DNA from: Hemerocallis citrina
Lineage: Eukaryota; Streptophyta; Magnoliopsida; Asparagales; Asphodelaceae
Reading direction: 5' to 3'
NCBI GenBank assembly: GCA_017893485.1
Contig: CM030367.1
Span: 143,023,767 to 143,087,766, forward strand
DNA: 64,000 nt
Made by a program: the position numbers and the translations under genes. Below, one piece after another: positions 46,830 through 58,394 of this stretch; the stretch's first letter is position 1; every line of letters starts with the position of its first letter. The notes under the pieces were generated by a model, which saw only the letters and a list, made by a program, of their open reading frames with translations, had not been told where the DNA came from and did not search any database.

Positions 46830-47792
46830 TTACAGTTGTGGGCAATTCGATTTCTTGTGCCCGGCTTCTCCGCAATTGTAGCAAGTGCTTGTCTGGGCTC
46901 TTTTTGGGCATTGGCTCTTGAAATGACCTGGTTCCTTACAAAAGTAACATACCACCGACTGGTTAGTCTCCTTAAGCTTTCTAGACTTGTGAGTTGAGTT
47001 CTGCTTTTCATGGTCAGAGGTGAGAATATACTTCTTCCTCTTTTTCCTCGTCTCCGCCTTGTCTTGATTTTTCTGGTCCTGGTTCATGTCTGCAGTTGCG
47101 GCTACTCGTCGAACCAACTTTTCAAACCTTCGAATGCATAATGATACTAACTTGGTTCTAAGTCCAGGCCTGAGTCCCTGTTCAAATCTCTTGGCCTTCT
47201 TCACTTCGTCTTGCACCATTTCTGGGGCATAACGGGACAGTTGAGTAAATTTGGAGTCATACTCTCGGACGGTCATACCTCCTTGCTTTAGATTGTGAAA
47301 CTCCATTTCCTTTTCTTCTTATATGTCTTGGGGAAAATAATGCTGTTTAAACTTGTCCATGAAGTCCTCCTATTCTATGCGTCCTCTTCCCATACTCCGT
47401 TTCACAGATTGCCACCATACACCGACATCCTTTTCTAGTAGAAATGTGGCTAGTAGGACCTTACTATCGTCTGGTGTCATCATAACTTCGAACACTATCT
47501 CTACTTGATAAATCTAATTATCAGCCGTGTCTGGATCTGCTTGGCCCTCGAAGACAGGGGGCTTCATCTTTTTAAAAGATTCCACCATCTTGATTGGGTC
47601 GGCTTCGTTATTCCCCTGGTTCCTTCCTTGAGCACCATGTTGTGGTATGGAGTTCCTACTTGCTTCGATGAATTCTCCAATCATCTGGTATACACGGGTA
47701 AACTCTGCTTCAACATTGAAGTTGGTGTTGTTGGTTCTACTGCCCTCGCCCTCAGCCATTCCGCGGCGACTGCTCTTGATTCTTTCGGACAT
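46830..47792 (-). pseudogene. gag of family B with two CCHC zinc knuckles
   Basis: The minus-strand frame starts MSERIKSSRRGMAEGEGS at 47792. It carries an N-terminal helix region (NVEAEFTRVYQMIGEFIEAS), KKMKPPVFEGQADPD, the gag core (VLLATFLLEKDVGVWWQSVK; EMEFHNLKQGGMTVREYDSK; FTQLSRYAPEMVQDEVKKAK; RFEQGLRPGLRTKLV) and two zinc knuckles: CYFCKEPGHFKSQC and CYNCGEAGHKKSNC. It stops at 46830. Two in-frame stops (near 47514 and 47318) break it. The length, about 321 codons, suits a chromovirus gag. Pol does not follow. It would package element RNA. Confidence 0.95.
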
Positions 47793-47965
47793 TCTTCAAA
47801 GAAAGGAAACACACAAGGTTAGTTCTGGATGTAGGGAAGATTATAATCATAAGTGGAAAAAGTGCAACAATTATGGTTTCGATCATCCTACAATCTGAAC
47901 TAAACCTAATTATATGGATTTTTAAGTCAAATTTTCTACTGTGTTAGACTGCAATTTGAAGTCAG

Positions 47966-47978
47966 TTCTGATACCAAA
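47966..47978 (-). other. primer-binding site of family B
   Basis: Plus strand TTCTGATACCAAA, that is TGGTATCAGAA on the minus strand, sits directly inside the LTR start TGTAACGCCC. It matches the tRNA-iMet primer site TGGTATCAGAGC in the first ten bases and fixes the element on the minus strand. Confidence 0.85.
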
Positions 47979-50900
47979 TGTAACGCCCTGGATCCCCGTT
48001 ACCGGACATCCATGACACAACCAAAGTCATTGCCTTCAAATGCATCAAAACACAGTAAATAACACGGAAATTTTAAAACTTTTATTGCCAAGTAAGATCA
48101 TTACATCAATAATTATAACCCTTATCTTGTTCATGAACAAGGAATATAAATTACATAAACTTGTTACAACTGTTTACAAAAATACTCAGACCCCTCTTGT
48201 GAAGCTATCAGCGGTCCTCCAGAGTAGTAATCAGCTGATTACTGCCGAACTCTGCTAAGCCATCAATCTGCTTCCTGAGACTCGTCCCTCGGCTTGAATC
48301 TTCCGTTGCGCGACTGTTTTCGTATCTGCTCGAATGGTAGGGCCCGTACCTAAAAGGTGGGGTACGTCAATAATTCTACTGACGCAATGCTGATAAGGAA
48401 ACAACGATCTCCAACCTTGAAACCACAGATCATCTTTAATGGGAAAAGAAGGTGCATCCTAATTTCCTAGTGTTCGTTTATGCCATGACCTGAAGTCTAA
48501 TGCAAAATACAGAATACAGAAGGAATGCACTTAATCTAATGTTAGCAAGACTTTGGACACAAATGCATCCCATACTACATATGTTCCAGATCGAGTCATT
48601 CCTCCAGTTTTAGGGATTCGAACCCTCGCCATGCAATGATATCTACTATTGTATTCTTCCTAATCCGGATAGATACATTCGTGGTTGGTGATTCTGCAGT
48701 CATTGCTACTAAATACAAATACAGTGGTATATTGTTTGCCATTAGTGCCCCAAATAAAATCATACCAAATGCCTATGACGAACTTACAGATATATAACTG
48801 CATATCTATGGCACCAAAGATCCATGCGACAGCATTCCTATGGTCTGTTCGTGTCCACACAACATAAAAACATGACGGCCTCGAAGGTCTAAAAACCCCC
48901 TATCCGATAGAAATCTCCCGTTCTTACCACGATAATTCAGGAATTAACAGTGTAGGATACACAGAGCAGCACATATCCCTAATGACAGGAAGAGATAACT
49001 CTGGTTATCACTGCCTAGTGCTGACTTTCAAAACGAGTCGGATTATAGGGAATCACCCCTAACATCAATTCAGCCTTCATGCGAATAATAAAGAAAACCT
49101 AAAATACAGTTTACTGAAAACATGTTATCACTCAATCATACACGGTGTCGTATCAACCAATGTTGAGCCTGATTGATCTTGTCAAAATAAATAAATGATC
49201 ATGGTGAATAAACATTCACCAATTCCCAATACCTTCACAGGTCTTCGACCTTAACCCCGTCCCGTGACTCTTAGCGAGTAGTCCATTGGCACCCAAAAGA
49301 TGCATACAAATTATGAATGAAGGTAAACATATACAAACCTCAATACTCAACCATCGACAGACTCATGCATCAAGACACCAGTCACCAATCGACCATGTAG
49401 CCATCCTCTTAACTCACTCATGTCCACCATTGTTGGATCCTGTAGGCAAGGCAAGAAACACTAGAGGGGGGGTGAATAGTGTTTTATAAAAATTAAATTA
49501 CGGAATTAGACTTCTCTTCTGATCAGTCGACTTGAAGAGATAAACCAGTCGACTAAAGCGACAGTTAAGAAGAGTATTTTTAAAGCGAGTCTGATCAGTC
49601 GACTTATCACACAAGTTTTCAGAGATAAAGTAGTACAAGTCTGACCAGTCGACTTACAAAAGTACACAGTCGACTGTCCAGACAAGTTTCACAGAAAGCT
49701 ATAAAGTAAGAAAAAGGAATGCAAGTTCAAAGAGATACAACCACAGAGTACACACGATGTATCCTAGTTCGGTCCTTCCGGCCTACATCCAGTCCCCAAA
49801 CAACCCACTTGAGATTTTCCACTATTCTTGAAATAATTACAAGAACACCCTACGGCGTTAGACAACAACCTTGTTCAACCCGTAGTCCTTTCTTACAACT
49901 AGAGAAAGCAACCCACTCTTCCACCAAGAGTGACAAACCTGACTCTACACCCTAGAGCCCTACTCTCCAACCGAGAGGAAACCACTCTCACAACCCGAGA
50001 GTGAAGAAAAACAACAAAAGAGTTACAATCAACCTATAGCCTTGTTGTAGATGTAATTTTATGCGTGGCTATTAGGTTAACTTCTGAAATCAGTCTCAAA
50101 CGAAATCATTGTTATGTAAGACTGATTTCAGAGAACCAAGACTTAGAAAGAGAATGTTTTCGAATGCTTCTTCTTGTTTTTAGAACCAAAAACTTGAAAA
50201 CTTTGAAAAACAAAAAGCTTGGAAAGTTGTTAACCTTTTCAAAGTGATTTCTATTCTCTATTTATAGAGTTAGAAACACTGTACATTGGGAGGCAGTTGT
50301 ACCAACTGTCAACCAACAGAAATAACCTTTTGAATTTGAAAAAATCAAAATTTGAAATCAGCAAAACTGTCGAAACGACTTGAACAGTTGACTGGGTTGC
50401 CTTTATGAGTCGACTAATCAGAGTTTGAATAAGTTCAGTCAGTTTCGTACTAAGACAGTCGACTGGTACCTTATGGCAGTCGACTGGTACTTAATAGCTG
50501 AGCTTTTTCAATCTTTGTTTCGATCTTTTTAAGTTTGAAAAATACTCTATTATTTTAAAGATAATGTGTGAGTGTGTGTGTGACAAGGCTTTTACAGAGT
50601 TTCTAAGACTCAATGAAAACAAAAAAGATTTACAATTATTACAAGACACTTAATACAATAAATTGAAGCATATGTCTTGTTCTTGAATCTTGAGTCTTGA
50701 GATAGCTTTTAGCCTTCGTCTTTTTCTTGTAAGCTGGCAACCTTGTAGCTTTCTTGATCAATTAGCAATAAGAACTTTGTTCGTAGCTGTGCTTGATCAA
50801 CTTGCTTTAAGAAGCTTGTTAGAACATTTTACCTTTGTATATCCTGTAATATATAGGAAGTATAACAACAACTTTGCATTGTGTTGTAATCATCAAAATC

Positions 50901-53469
50901 AAGAATCAACAACCATGAGTACTAAGCACAGGATACTTGTCTAATTTCTAGTGAAGTGCTTAAAACATCTCAAAACTCAGTAGCTCACACTCACCATACT
51001 ACGATATGCAGATATCCCTTATCAATCTTCCAATCATAAGCCGCTTGTAGAGACTCAAGCTACACTCATTGAAATCCAACAAATTTTTTTCTAGAAGGGT
51101 AGGAGGCTCTACTACAGTCCCCTAGAAGACAATATCCTCAAATTCCTCAAGTTCCCAATTCAACACAAGTTTGGAGTCGATCAGGGCAGCCGGTTGCTGA
51201 ACTTGCAACCTCCATAACTTCCAACATACAACTCGGAATTACTTGATATTACCTACTCTAGAAAGCTAAGACCCTAGGCTACAGCTCTCTAGTTAACCAA
51301 TTTCTCAAATTCAATCATCTTGATACCATAAAAATCCTATATACTCTCAGCTGTACATATTTTCCTGCACTTGCTTTACTTTTCCAATAACATAAAAATT
51401 TTCTCACTCATCAGAATCACTCCGAATTCTATGAAAAGGTGGGAGTGTCTGGTACAATTTCTCAGTTGAATACATTCTCAGATTCAATCATTAAAGTCCT
51501 TAAAAACACCAATCTCTATCAGGTGCACAATCAGGAGAAAAATTGGTTCTTTCAACAAACAGGATCTCGACTAGACTGGGTCTGCCCCAATCTTAGGAAA
51601 ATCATAACTTTTGACCTACAAATTGGAATTGCATAATTCAAGATGTTTTGGAAAGCTATGACTCCCTAATACAATTCTCTAGTTGAACATTCTCCCAAGT
51701 TCTTAACACAAAATTCTAGAATTACCCATCTTCACAGACTAGTTAGTCAGTACTCAGCTGAACCTGGTCTACTTTGGAATTCAATAAAAAATCAAACTTA
51801 AGTCCAAACCTCATGAAATTTAAGAATATTAAACTGCACATATACAGTTTAACTTTTCCCAAAAATGGTATCCACATTCACACTACACAAAGAGTTATGA
51901 CCCTTCAAATATAGCACAAAATTTCAGTTTCAATCCAAACAGGATCTTTACCACTTCGTACTATTAATTTTTGAAACTTCATCAAATACTATCTAAAAAT
52001 TCTAAAATTTGAGAATCAAGATTTAGACACATACCGAAAGCTACTGCAAAAATTTCATAGCAATATCATACACACACAAGTAGTTATGGCCATATAAACT
52101 CCAGTCTCAAAGACAGACATACTCAGCTTCTGTCTTTAGACCAGTTGCAATCTATAAATTCTTTGAGGTATCAAACGATCTGAGAAAATTATGAAATTTG
52201 AAATTATGGTTTTTGACACATACAAGATTATCCATAAAAATTTTCTGCTCAAAATACCCTACCAATATTGAGTTATGATTACGGAAATTCATAACAAGTC
52301 TCACACAGTTAGCAGCTTCTTGACTGCTCTCTGTCCGAAATTGGACTAAGTGTTTGGGCTATCAAATGGCCTCCAAATATTATGAAAAAGTTTGTGGGTG
52401 CTCTAGATACATAGCACAACAAGCCCTACAAATTAGAGTCCAAAGTTCCTAACCGTTTGAGAGCTAGAAATTCTCAAACTCACATACTTATACTTGTGTC
52501 TTTAACAAAATTCATAAAAAGAGATATTCAACCATAAAAATTATTTTTCCTTCCTAGCATGTCAATTTCTTCACACATGATAATCAAACTTTTCCTAACT
52601 ACTACCACATGCTAAAAATCACATACACATCAAAAACTAAATTTGTAGAGTTTTAGGGAATCACCCACTTTTTGTAGTTGCAAGAAAATCTCCTTGTAGC
52701 TTTGCTTGCTCCTTTGCTCCTTGCTTTGTAGAGGCTTGGACTACACCCTACTACTCTTCTCCTTCTCTACTACAAATCTTTCCACTACTAAAACTTCACC
52801 TTTCCTTCCTTCTCTTTTTCTCTTTTCTCTTCTTGTTTTTTGAACAAGATGAGATAATAGATGAGAAGTAGATAGAGTGGGGGATTTTATAAAGAATGGG
52901 GAGCTAGGGTTTTGGGAATGGCCGGCCTTGGATGGAAGGAAGGGCTAGGATGGGGTAGTGCTAGGTTAGTGGGAGTGTGTAGATGAGATGAAGCCAACAC
53001 AACAAGTTCTAGAAACTTTAAGACTCATCTTGGAGTCTTCATGAAGACTTCTGATGGCACAAGTTCCACCTTTGGATCACATCAAGATTTGTGCTAGGGT
53101 TTTTATCATGATGAGGGTTAGCCTAACCCTAGGTTAAGAAGAAATGATCCTAACCCTATAGCACAAATAAGCATAGTTAATTACAATTCAAATTTGTATT
53201 TTGAATTTATAAAAAAATATATATATAAGTTTTATAAAAATTATTATATTCTCCCGAGAATTATCTTGTCAAAACAATCGGGGCAAATTCACTGTTTAAT
53301 TGAAAAGATATCCCGAGTCTATCTTATCGGATTCAGAACAACTCATACATCTGAAATTTCTCAATTAAAATAGATAATTATTTAGAAAAATATGTAATCG
53401 TGTGCAATTCTTGACTATGCACGGATTACTACACAAAAATAGCTATGTACTATTTTGTGGGGTATTACA
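47979..53469 (-). repeat. 5' LTR of family B (with solo LTR inserted)
   Basis: TGTAACGCCCTGGATCCCCG to GTGGGGTATTACA. Without the 49431-50911 insertion and its duplicated ACCAT it is about 4005 bp, against 4081 bp for the other LTR. By eye divergence between them is several per cent, so the insertion is not recent. Confidence 0.9.
49431..50911 (-). mobile_element. solo LTR, 1.48 kb, target duplication ACCAT
   Basis: Plus strand TGTTGGATCCTGTAGGCAAG to AAGAATCAACA, flanked by ACCAT at 49426-49430 and 50912-50916. The uninterrupted site is visible in the other LTR (42952-42960). On the minus strand CTATAAATAG near 50258 looks like a TATA box, so transcription would run on the minus strand. It carries two clusters of the palindrome AGTCGACT (49500-49680 and 50390-50490). 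It has no coding domain. The start TGTTGATTCTTGATTTTGAT (minus) and end TCTAGTGTTTCTTGCC are typical of a common plant LTR type. Confidence 0.9.
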
Positions 53470-53922
53470 AGGACGACTAATGTATCGTGCACATAGCGAC
53501 CAGATTTTTTATATGCCTTAAGTGTGGTGAGTGTGTTTATGCATGCACCTCGTGGACAACACATGGATGCCGTAATGAGAATCCTGAGATATATAAAGTC
53601 TGCTCCACGAAAAGGGGTTGTGTTTACAAAACATGGTCACTTAAAGATTGAGGCTTATACTAATGCCGATTAGGCAAGATCTGTTGATAATATGCGCTCC
53701 ACTTCAGGATACTTTACCATTGTCAGAGGTAATCTAGTTACATGGAGAAGTAAAAAGCAAAATGTTGTTTCATGCTCTAGTGCAGAGGCTGGGTATCGAG
53801 AAGTAGCACTAAGTATAACTGAAGTTTATGGCTTAAACTTTGTTACAGGATTTGGGTTATGACCCGAGTGAGCCTATTAAGGTGTATTGTGATAGTCAAG
53901 CGGCATGTGATATTGCAGCCAA
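53470..53922 (+). pseudogene. Copia RNase H segment (right copy)
   Basis: It reads VFMHAPRGQHMDAVMRILRY, IKSAPRKGVVFTKHGHLKIE, AYTNAD-ARSVDN, RSTSGYFTIVRGNLVTWRSK and KQNVVSCSSAEAGYREVALS, the RNase H domain of Ty1/Copia. A W to stop change lies in NADWA, and a frameshift comes before PSEPIKVYCDSQAACDIAA. The CACTA element cuts it at 53922. Confidence 0.93.
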
Positions 53923-54195
53923 CACTACAACCGTCGATGGATTCACCGGAGCTTTTTTATAGATTCACCGGCGCTTATAAGCACCGGTGAATACCCTACT
54001 GGCGTGTCGAACAGCGCCGCACCAACCGCCGGCGTTGCGCGTGTCGGGCATTCACGGCCAGGTATCCCCGGCGCTTTAGAAACCGCCGATGAAAGCTGTA
54101 CAATGGGCGGCGCTTGTAAAAGCGCCGGTGGATATTTGTTTTTATTTTTTTTTTAAAATGAATTTTAATCCACCCCGGCATTTCGGAAAATGCCG
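53923..54195. repeat. CACTA terminal and subterminal repeats (left)
   Basis: CACTACAA at the tip is followed by repeated GATTCACCGG, CGGCGCTTATAAGCACCGG and AAAGCGCCGG words in both orientations, which would pair with the right-hand set at 58735-58911. Such GC-rich subterminal repeats are the usual transposase-binding region of CACTA elements. Confidence 0.88.
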
Positions 54196-54567
54196 GGGTA
54201 GGTGTAACTTTTAAAAATATATATTTTTTAAATTAAAAAATTAAAAATTAAAAAAAACTAATACAATTTTTTAATGGAGGAATATATACAAAATCCATAA
54301 TAAATTACAGTAATCCATACAACAAGTAAAAAATCTTATACAAAGAGTATTAACTATAGCAATCGTCTAATAACAATCAACAACTAGGAAAACACAGAGA
54401 AAATGACAGTGTCTAGTACACTACCAGCCACTCCAGGCTTCAGTCCATAGTGATGGTTGAGCAGAACCTCTTTAGTTTTTCACAATAGGAATGATGTTGA
54501 GCAGGACCTATATGTTACCAGATATTATTTTCACAGAAATAACCATATTTCAAAACTGAATTAATGT

Positions 54568-54734
54568 TCAAGTGCATAATGAGGTTTGATAAATAGGAAA
54601 AGAGCAGTTTTTTGCTTCACAAACCTGGTCACAGATGGGGCAAGTATGGCTTCTCTCCATCCACTCTAGAATGCATGAGAGGTGAAAGTGATGCTCACAT
54701 TTTGTGATGATGCGAGGGTTTCCCTTATCGTATT
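54568..54734 (-). pseudogene. captured exon: RING-H2 E3 ubiquitin ligase
   Basis: After a clear acceptor (TTTTTTTGGGCAG, 54735 and above) the minus strand reads EYDKGNPRIITKCEHHFHLS, CILEWMERSHTCPICDQ, which has the C-H-H-C-x-x-C spacing of a RING-H2 finger. The first Cys pair would be in an upstream exon that is absent. The 110-bp exon (54625-54734) ends at a possible donor CAG/GTTTGT; without splicing the frame runs on to a stop at 54568. The parent is probably a small plant RING-H2 ligase. A finger without its first Cys pair should not bind E2. Confidence 0.88.
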
Positions 54735-54739
54735 CTGCC

Positions 54740-56290
54740 CAAAAAAATAATTGAAGGAATGAGCTCTTCTTTCTATATATAAGTAAATAAAAGATAAAAA
54801 AGTTCACCCAACAAAACATTTGAGGTAAATATTTATCAATGCTCTTGCGGGATTCTATATGGTGAAAATGTTAGTGAAGACTGAAGAGCCTTGACCAAAA
54901 TAGCAGCCTAACATTCATTTGGTCAGATTGCATGATACACCTTTATAATTTGCATCAGTTTGTATTTGGTACATAATATGATCAGCATGGAGATCCAGGA
55001 AGTAACAGAATGCATAACAAAACAACAAAACAACATGACCCAGAATGACAAAATCAACAACATCAAAAGGACCACACTATTTAAATAAAAATTAATAACA
55101 ATTTGCAAAGAAAGAAAGATATAACAGTCTGTGTAATGGAAAATGTGTCAATGTTTTCATGCAGATAACCAAGGACAAGAAAAAGGAAAAAAATTATTTT
55201 TGTGATCAGAGAAAACTAAACCAAGTTACCATTTATTTGTAAGATGAAACAAAAGTAAATTGATTTAATAGATGGTAGGGTTTAGAGGCACTAAATATCG
55301 CTTCTCATTCAGTGGTTGAAGAAATAAAGGCCACTTGGAGAAACTCAAGCGGCAGAAAGAGTGTTGAAAGCATGATATGCCCAGGGGACGAACTGCCCAG
55401 TGTCACATTTGCATTGATATGAGAGGTTTACTTGCTTGGTGGATATATGAGCTCTGGTTGGCATATTGTAAACTTATTATGTATCCAGAATGCATGGGTA
55501 CAAGTTTGAGATGTTTTGAGATGTATGATGCATCAGATATGAATTTGATACTAAGACATTAGATTAATGATTAAGGCAATTTAATATGATAGGTCCAATG
55601 CATTTGTATAATTTCCCTTTATTGCACATATATGATCGATTATATTGGATATCAACATGTGTATCTCATTCAGTGGTTGACGGAATAATAACTGACGAGC
55701 AAGGAATAATAGCTAAATATATCCATCAGAAGACGGTATAGCTAATTAGTCCATATTGTCAATTCCCATTTATTCTACTGCAATAGAGAATGGCAAGTAA
55801 TGAACTAGATGATCATATGCTATGCACGAGACGAGATAAAAATTTGTATACTTTTATATGACACATAAAAATTAAACATTAAGCATAAAAATTAAACATT
55901 AAGCATTCACATAATTACAACTAAAGTGAGACTTGATAGTAGAATTTTCTTTAATAAATTCTCCACAGTAAATAAATTGAAAGAAACTTAATTATTTGTG
56001 AGTTCTAAGCTAATGTGAATATTAACAAATGAATCCTGCTATTAAGAACAAAATATCTTAATTGTTTAATTGGTTACAAAAGTACTTCCTAAATTAAGTT
56101 TATTAAAAATAGAATGGAAAAGATCACACAATCTTTTTACTGCACTCAGACGAAAGAACTCGGAGAGATTTCACTATAAAAGTAAAGAGTGCATAGATGT
56201 AGTCCACCTCTAATTTCACCACTAATTTATGCCCTTCAACTAGAAATAAAATTGAGATTATCATAATGAAAAGAAAAGAAAAAATTTAAA
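54740..56290. other. CACTA interior without recognised exons
   Basis: AT-rich sequence between the RING and PLC exons. I found no further exon I could name; short ORFs (54923-55108 minus, 55377-55562 plus) have no domain. It may be introns and flanks captured with the exons. Confidence 0.5.
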
Positions 56291-56299
56291 GGAAAATAC

Positions 56300-56417
56300 C
56301 TGCATATTCAAGGCAACCATCTGAGTTCCATACATCCAACCTAGCAATGGATTGTAATTTGAGCTTGTGACACGTATACCTTTCGGATAAATCCTTAGAA
56401 TGTTCTTCTGAGTGAAC
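56300..56417 (-). pseudogene. captured exon: phosphoinositide phospholipase C (Y domain)
   Basis: The 118-bp exon, between TTTCTAG and a GTATTTTC donor, reads [20 protein letters not shown] and [19 protein letters not shown] in its native frame. That is the conserved part of the plant PI-PLC catalytic Y region (RIYPKG, SSNYNP, GW-GAQMVA-NMQ). Spliced to the upstream exon chain it would be read in a different frame, which is also open ([10 protein letters not shown]...). No other PLC exon is seen. Confidence 0.88.
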
Positions 56418-56516
56418 CTAGAAACATAGTTATTGTAACTGGGCATTCAGTTTAAAAACATTTGGTCCACACTCAATTAGTAATTACAAAGTGAAATGAA
56501 ACATGTATCATCAAAC

Positions 56517-56570
56517 CTGTAGTAATGTATTCATAGAAGTGCTTGTTGAAGACACTAAACTCAAACCATC
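56517..56570 (-). pseudogene. captured exon: probable third TGA bZIP exon
   Basis: A 54-bp interval between a TTTTAG acceptor and a CAG/GTTTGA donor reads DGLSLVSSTSTSMNTLLQ in the phase left by the exon upstream. The Ser/Thr-rich content suits the region between the MHV motif and the basic region of TGA factors, but alone it is not diagnostic; it is called mainly from its splice sites, phase and position. Confidence 0.5.
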
Positions 56571-56680
56571 CTAAAAGAAAATTAAGGGGAAAACAAAGAA
56601 GTGAAGCAAGCTAAGGAAGTCTTGAATTCTAACATAATTAAAGGCATATATTGTTCTTTATTGGTCATTTATGTACAAAC

Positions 56681-56739
56681 CTTGGTTGATGGGTCTTCAT
56701 GCACATGCATGGGCTGAGAAGGGAAAATGTTCAAAGTCT
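56681..56739 (-). pseudogene. captured exon: TGA9/TGA10-type bZIP, second exon
   Basis: The 59-bp exon between TTTGCAG and a GTTTGTAC donor reads (K)TLNIFPSQPMHVHEDPSTK. TLNIFPSQPMHV is, from memory, a signature of the N-terminal half of the TGA9/TGA10 group of bZIP factors. Its phase fits the exon at 57107-57204 exactly. Confidence 0.82.
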
Positions 56740-57106
56740 CTGCAAACATGAATCAATTCCTGCAAACCATTAAACCTTCTGAAACTACAACTCTCAAAAA
56801 TGCAAAATGTAAGTAATTTAAATTCGAAAAATCTAATAAAAATGTGTATAAATTTGAAGAAAGAAACAAAAACACTGTGGAAAATAATCAAATAGAAACT
56901 TCATGAATCATTTCTGACTATCAACAAAATTTTAGAATATAGTAACTCAAATTTTAACAACTCAAGCCAAGAAAATTAAAGATATATAGCTATTCTAAGC
57001 TTCTAATTTTGTATGTTGAAATAGATAATTTATCGATATCAAAATATGGAATATACAAAGTTTGTAAATAGCAAGATGAATTAGTAATTAAAAGATCGAT
57101 ACTTAC

Positions 57107-57204
57107 TTTTGTGTTCTTGAATATCTCCAGCTGAATGATCATGTCCATCAAGAAACAAGAAAAGAGCTTGATCCAACTCACCCATGTCATAAGCCCCTCC
57201 CTCC
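57107..57204 (-). pseudogene. captured exon: TGA9/TGA10-type bZIP, first exon
   Basis: The 98-bp exon, with acceptor ATTAG and donor GTAAGT, reads EGGAYDMGELDQALFLFLDG, HDHSAGDIQEHK. GAYDMGELDQALFLYLDG-type sequence is found, as I recall, near the N-terminus of TGA9/TGA10 proteins. The bZIP and DOG1 domains of the parent are not present, so no DNA-binding factor can be made from this fragment. Confidence 0.82.
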
Positions 57205-57798
57205 CTAATCATGCCATATATAATACCTCAAAAGATTAAAGAATTAGTCCAGACTTCAAATTGTAAACCTAATCAAGCTCACCTAATATTTATCAAAGAA
57301 ATATAGCTCTACATGATTTTGGCTTTCCTTTTGTATGTGATATCATTTCATTACTATATATTAAGCTACATAAAGGCAAGATACCAATCTACTCCATCTA
57401 TCTTTTTCAACCTTTTTCTTCCTCCTAAGATTCTAAACATTTTCAGTTACTTCTTTCACACTAAATCTACGGCAAATAACATAATTTTGAAAGGAAAGAA
57501 AGAACAATAAAAAATGATGATTGATGATATAATCATTTACATTACAGTCAAACGTTGTTGATGGGATTTAAAGATTAGAAACTATGAACTTTAACATCCA
57601 CGTATCACTTCCATTAGTTAACAGACCTATAATATCATTTTAATCAAATCAATGGTGCCTATAAATGCATACATAAGTAACAATTTAAATAAGATAACAG
57701 ATTTTTCTAGGCATCATGTATATCACATTAAATATAGCAAGTTAAAAAATCCAAATATATAATGAGAAATTCGCTAGAAAGCTTTGGCATATACTAAC

Positions 57799-57885
57799 CA
57801 ATTATCTTTGGCCCATGTACATCCATCAGTATCCACCACATGCAAGCTCAGTGCATGCCTAGAACTGGGAGAGTTATTCTCAAAA
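57799..57885 (-). pseudogene. captured exon: phytanoyl-CoA dioxygenase-like, second exon
   Basis: The 87-bp exon reads (S)[20 protein letters not shown] and GCTWAKDNW, matching the C-terminal part of plant PhyH-family Fe(II)/2-oxoglutarate oxygenases (SRHA-SLHVVDTEGC-WAKDNW). The acceptor is GATAG and the donor GTTAGT. It joins the exon at 57971 in phase (HQ-S-FEN). Confidence 0.9.
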
Positions 57886-57970
57886 CTATCATAAACAATA
57901 ATTATAATAATAAGTTAAATATTAGATAGCTCGTCAAAGAGTATAAAAGAAAAAACTTCCACAAAATTAC

Positions 57971-58088
57971 CTTTGATGCACAAGGTCACCATGTATAACT
58001 ACCAAAGATCCTGCTTTTACTTCGAGTGGTACAAACTCCTTCTGATCATATGTTGGTGAAGGACGATCAAATTGAATTCCATTTAAGC
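57971..58088 (-). pseudogene. captured exon: phytanoyl-CoA dioxygenase-like, first exon
   Basis: The 118-bp exon reads [36 protein letters not shown], a strongly conserved stretch of plant PhyH proteins. The acceptor is TATTTTAG and the donor GTAATT. Upstream PhyH exons with the HxD iron ligands are absent, so the piece cannot be catalytic. The next upstream sequence (58200-58400) is repetitive CAAACCCTAATTATTC text. Confidence 0.9.
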
Positions 58089-58394
58089 CTAAAATATACA
58101 CAATGGAAGAAAATAACACCTATTATGGTTACAATGATGAGCAAAGCTGCTCTCTACCAAAAAGTTATTAATTTGAACAAAAAAATTCGATGGCAACTCC
58201 AAGATTGAACAATAATTTTTCCAATCCCAAACCCTAATTATTCTTCTCACAATCTCAAATTATCAAATACACAAATTAACAAATAACACAAACCCTAATT
58301 ATTCCACAACCCCAAACCCTATTATTCTTCTCCCAATCCCAAATTATCAAATTTACAAATTAACGAATTCTCAATTTCTCAAATTCATACCTAG

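Larger units (their letters stand above)
41502..53469 (-). mobile_element. family B gag-only LTR retrotransposon, 12 kb, target duplication AGGAC
   Basis: AGGAC flanks both ends (41497-41501, 53470-53474). On the minus strand the 5' LTR is 47979-53469 and the 3' LTR 41502-45582. The primer site is just inside the 5' LTR, and a GGAGGGAGTGA purine tract lies next to the 3' LTR. The 2.4-kb interior holds gag and a 146-bp tandem array but no pol domain. This is a non-autonomous element, probably driven by a Tekay/Del-like chromovirus, to judge by the gag sequence and TGTAACGCCC ends. The 5' LTR carries a 1.5-kb solo LTR. Confidence 0.92.

Noticed and set aside
41502..53469. Reading 41502-45582 and 47979-53469 as two unrelated solo LTRs
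   Set aside because: A single AGGAC duplication flanks the whole interval, and the primer site, purine tract and gag between them agree on one minus-strand element.
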